Origin: Leucaena leucocephala
Lineage: Eukaryota > Streptophyta > Magnoliopsida > Fabales > Fabaceae
DNA: 64,000 nucleotides
Assembly: GCA_037074615.1 (NCBI GenBank)
Contig: CM073518.1
Coordinates: 19,358,501-19,422,500 of the forward strand
Reading direction: 5' to 3'
The position numbers and the translations under genes are program-made. Below are positions 60,101-64,000 of this stretch, piece after piece; the first letter of the stretch is position 1, and the number at the start of each line of letters is the position of its first letter. Under the pieces are notes generated by a model. That model was given only the letters and a program-made list of their open reading frames with translations. It did no database searches and had not been told where the DNA came from.

Positions 60101-62224
60101 AAATGCAGTTATCTTGCGGTTATTGCCTTGAGCTTGAGTATCCACGATCACACATTTCTGATGATGTGTAAAGAGGGTTCCAACAACCTGAAATTTCTCT
60201 CACAAATTATGAAGGGCCCGCAAGTCTGCAGGTTTTTAAAAGCTATATAATATAATTTCTAAATCAAGACTCCCTAGGCAGATCGTTTATAGAACAGCCG
60301 TGGGATACATAAAGGTATGAACTTTGCGCCATATAAAATAAACTGAAAAATATTTATATGTATTATCATAAGAAACATTATAAAATACTGATACTGTGAC
60401 ACTGTCAAAGTACAGGATAGAAAAGCATGATGAAAACATGGAGGAACTTTCTGGGACAAACATGACAATATATGTAAAAAGCTACTAAAGCATGCCTGCT
60501 GTTTGATAAAGCTTAGCTTACTGCTTGCATATCGAGGTGACAGCACACAGAAAACAGAAGAGTGTTTGAAAAATTTTCGGGTTTCTTCATCGTGAGTATG
60601 CATTACTCCATCCTGCAAGAATATCTTAAACATGTAAGGTTGTAGAAAGCTAAACAAGCACCATATGGATTTAAGTGAATTGGAAATGAAACTGCTAAAT
60701 GGCCCCAAACCAGTATTCCTCTGTTCAAGCAGCTGGCAATTGTGCAAAAGCCCACCAAAAAATACAAGGGCAACAAAAGCTGAAATCCTATGTAAAATAC
60801 GAACATGATTTAAGGCGCTAAATGTGATTCAAAAATTAAGAAGTTAATATTGTATTTTTAAATGGACCTTGCGTCTTCTAACTCCATCAAGGAACCTGTC
60901 AACAGGCATTTAGGTGAAAACTAAAGAGTAGGAAGTTGGAGACGAAACAATAAGGCCAATTTGAATAGTAAAAGTCAGATACCATCATGCTGGTTCTGCA
61001 GAGTAAATATTGGTCGTAACTTTTGGCTAATGAGACTCCACATACCACATAAGAAGATGTTGGCAACATCATCGACCTCAAGCAGAACATGAATCCCCGA
61101 TACTAACATCAAATCTATATTTTAATCTGAATCGCCGCTATTGGAAAGATATAATTTCACCGTTAAATTGAATTCAAATTCAATTGAGAATCATAAGGAG
61201 TTAGAAAATAAATATGTTTACTGTGTCAAAAACAGAACGAACAACTAGATATGGTAATACAAACAAACGTCAACTGAACATTAAAAAGAAAAATTGATCA
61301 GAAAAGTAATACCGTATTAATGAAAAATTTGCGGTGTGAAGTCTTATCATCCCAAACCAATAACAAAACTCGCGCACCTTCTCCAGACTTGTACTTTAGC
61401 AAATCCCCCAAAATCAAATCACCACCATTAGGTAAGGGCTTCGTCGGCTCCCTCACCAGCTTCACCTTATGGTAGATTGACCACCCTATAATGTAAACCA
61501 AATGGTGCGCTTCCAAAATTGCGTGACATATATCTTCCCAACATCTGCCTTGCTCGAAGAAAGTGCCATTCTCCAATTCAATTTTCGGCACCATCGACTC
61601 TGGAACGTGTGCGTCCTGATATAACGTCACCGATCCTCCATGACGCACTGGAAAATAGGAATCCCGCACTTTGAAACGGTCCGGATTGGAAGAAATTCCG
61701 AAACTGTACAATGGACTATCCTCACATTTCGTGAATTTCATCTCGAGACGAATGGCACAATCAGGTTTGGGCGGTTTACCGTAAGAACCAAGTATGGGGA
61801 ACCAATCGCTGATGAGTTCACCATATAAGATTCTCTCGGCGGAGACGGTAGCGACTCCGATGAAATCAGCGCCGAATAAGTCATTGTCCTTTACGTAGAA
61901 CTCGACCTGCGAGGCGGGATGAGCGAGAGGGATTTTGAAATGTTCATTCCACGTTGGATCCTGCGAGTTGGAGATGACACGAGTGCGAGCCACCGTAGCT
62001 TTGGCGAGGCAAACTTTTACGTAAGGATCGCTGGTAATGATTTGTCTGTGACGATGGCGTCTCCGTCTACCGGAAAATGAACTTGTGCAGGAGTTGAAGA
62101 GGGAAAAGAATTGACTGACACGTTCCGAAAGCAAGTCCATATTCGGCAAACATCGAGCCTCAAGAATTTTTAAATCAAGGTCCCCATGAAGGTAAACCAA
62201 GTTTTCCGATTTATCTCCCACCAT
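57126..62224 (-). CDS. PLDDELTA: Phospholipase D delta (10 exons, 846 aa)
   Basis: Exons (minus strand): 61313-62224, 60496-60612, 59993-60187, 58920-59201, 58761-58829, 58500-58647, 58053-58201, 57803-57976, 57513-57713 and 57126-57419; total 2541 nt. An N-terminal C2 domain (about 10-170; YLHGDLDLKILEA, SDPYVKVCL) binds phospholipid with calcium. The two catalytic HKD motifs are H352-K354-D359 (HHQKCVIVDT) and H697-K699-D704 (VHAKGMIVDDE); IENQYF is at 556-561. It hydrolyses phospholipids to phosphatidic acid at the plasma membrane, linked in Arabidopsis PLD delta to cortical microtubules and to freezing and peroxide tolerance. The start is the ATG at 62224; the next in-frame codon upstream that could begin is TTG. 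The intron after exon 2 seems to start with GC instead of GT. Confidence 0.94.
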
Positions 62225-64000
62225 TGAAGCGTTAGCTTGATCAAAATATTGCAATCTCCAATCGCAGATAAAAATATTGTAGATTATTTTGTAGGTGTGA
62301 TGATGAAGTCAAGTATACACAAGAAAGATTTTCTGCCGTTGCGTCGACATTGATTGGACCCATACTTAGATGGATCAAGTATAAGCTTCCATTGAAAATT
62401 AATAATTATGAATGAATCTTGTGTTGATCATAGCTTTTAAAGCATGTCAAAAAGGGAAAGATTCCTCCCGAGGACCAAATGCGAAGTTTGTGACGCGTTT
62501 TTTAATCTTGCTTTGAAGTTTCCAAAGATACAAAACTGACATGGAAGCATCGAGCGAGCGAGATTCCTTATAGATTGAACCGCCATGAATCCTTTCAATC
62601 TCATGCATAATTAGTTAACACGTTTCGTGCACTCATGTTCAGCCCGTGTATTTTTTCCCTTAACCCAGTAGTCATGCTAATAAAATAGACATCTGAAGTC
62701 AAAGTCAGCAATTATTGTAACTGTGCTTCCTTTTTAATTGCCTTTTTTTAATTTTTTAGGTGAAAATAAAATATAAAAAAGGAAAAATCTATAAAAACGT
62801 AAAATAGAAAAAAGAAAATTTGTTAGTTATTATTTATATCACTACATAACGACTGATCAGATGACCTCTTTTTTTACTAATAACGTATGATACTATGATC
62901 AGAAACAAAAAAAACAAACAAAAAAAATGGCTAAACATTACTAATAAGGTGCACAAGTGAACGCGAGAGAATCCATGATGGACACCCCGACCTTTTTTTC
63001 ATTTTTTTTGGGATAATAAAAGGACCACCCATTTTTATAATAAAAGTATCAATCTTCCAGTCGTAATATTTAGGGAGACATCTTAATTTTTAGGTATTTA
63101 AATTTATGCCTGAGAATAACAGACGACTTACCCTACCCGACATTAATATTGTTTAAGAAATAAAAAAATTTCGTTTTATTTTTAGATGGTAATGAACCTC
63201 CCCTTTTTTACAAATTTTTCTATCAATCAATCAAATGGCTCTCATTTTGACAAATTTGCTAATAAATATAAATTGACACAAATGGACACAAAAAGTAGGG
63301 AAAATAGACCAAATGCTTTCCCCCTTTCCATAAATATAAAGATAGTAAGGGATTACATTGGGATTCAGATTACAGTTCTTGACGTGTAACACAGCAAAAA
63401 CACTGATGACCGTAAAAAAACATTATTTATGTTCTGAATCCCAGATAGACCGAGACTATTCAGTACCCTGAAAAGTGCAACAGTGCATTAACTTATAATG
63501 AGGGAGTGGACTTCAGCATCTTGTTTCATTGTCAAAGACTTCGCTGAAGGCGACGTTGGGGCAAATAACAGCCACTGCCACTGTAATCATATGAATCACC
63601 ACACAGCCAGGCAAGGAAGAAAAGCCAGGTGGGGTGTTTATAATAGTCTTTAGAATTAGGGCTCCAGGCAATTTCCGTTCGAGTCACTTGAAATGTGGGG
63701 AGGCGCCCATATGAACGTACTTTGAACAAAAGCGAACATCTGCAAACAAAACAGAGTCATATGGAAGTAAATGAAAAGTCGGGTAATATGAATACTATCG
63801 AAATGAGGGAGAAATCTATGAAATTCATTATTCAAAATCTTATCCAGATCTTGTTTAGTTCATTATTAAGAATAGACATCATAATAGTATCAATGAAATG
63901 GAAATAAGGACAACAATCGGCCAAAATAAAAAATAAATAAATAGAAAAGCATGTGACCAAAATGAGGTCAAAACCAATATAAATTCAGAGCCTAAATTTG
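62225..64000. other. PLD upstream region and window edge
   Basis: The first part is the PLD promoter. A truncated SINE-B lies at 63.06-63.24 kb. From about 63480 to 63960 the sequence is less AT-rich and may belong to an exon or UTR of a gene that continues beyond the window, but I cannot assign it. Confidence 0.4.
63060..63240 (+). mobile_element. SINE-B copy, 5'-altered and diverged
   Basis: The body (TTATGCCTGAGAATAACAGA; CCCGACATTAATATTGTTTA) matches SINE-B, with an AT-rich leader as in the 22.06-kb subfamily. Confidence 0.5.

Overview
The window is nuclear DNA from a higher plant, almost certainly a core eudicot. The genes have many short exons with GT-AG introns and AT-rich intergenic DNA. 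The gene set is photosynthetic and plastid-linked: plastocyanin, FtsH, and the starch-organising protein ESV1. Short non-autonomous transposons are abundant. I cannot name the genus. No operons, CRISPR arrays or bacterial features are present.

Layout. (1) 0.9-11.4 kb: two minus-strand plastid-type genes, a DUF760 protein (7 exons, 333 aa) and an EARLY STARVATION 1 homologue (11 exons, 432 aa). The first ESV1 intron carries a complete TRIM retroelement. (2) 11.4-18.3 kb: gene-poor DNA with a large foldback element, SINEs, a solo LTR and two orphan G-box islands. (3) 18.3-20.2 kb: a two-exon type II membrane protein of the DUF7796 type. (4) 20.2-27.2 kb: AT-rich DNA with one small conserved single-exon gene at 25 kb. 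(5) 27.2-30.2 kb: thylakoid FtsH (FtsH1/FtsH5 type, 719 aa). (6) 30.7-32.4 kb: a nest of six SINEs from three families. (7) 33.1-34.9 kb: a small two-TM protein. (8) 36.2-37.2 kb: an FSK2 dehydrin with an ABRE/DRE-rich promoter. (9) 38.2-40.2 kb: a 5'-truncated neutral ceramidase relic. (10) 41.4-41.7 kb: a small conserved membrane/coiled-coil protein. (11) 45.4-48.6 kb: an SKU5-similar cupredoxin protein. (12) 50.3 kb: a MIR394 hairpin on the minus strand. (13) 54.9-56.7 kb: an intact plastocyanin gene, a tRNA-Pro(UGG) gene and a tandem plastocyanin pseudogene. (14) 57.1-62.2 kb: phospholipase D delta (10 exons, 846 aa).

Functional picture. These genes do not form one pathway. Several act in the chloroplast: plastocyanin in electron transport, FtsH in thylakoid protein repair, ESV1 in starch granule organisation, and DUF760 by its likely transit peptide. 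Others relate to stress and the plasma membrane or cell wall: dehydrin, PLD delta and the SKS protein. The least obvious item is the miR394 locus, which encodes no protein and would be missed by ORF-based annotation. I see no evidence for a wholly new multi-gene system. The novelty lies in the microRNA gene, the gene relics, the unnamed conserved small proteins and the dense young SINE/TRIM content.

Exon boundaries were placed by hand from splice signals, frame continuity and remembered family sequences. They have not been checked against transcripts.
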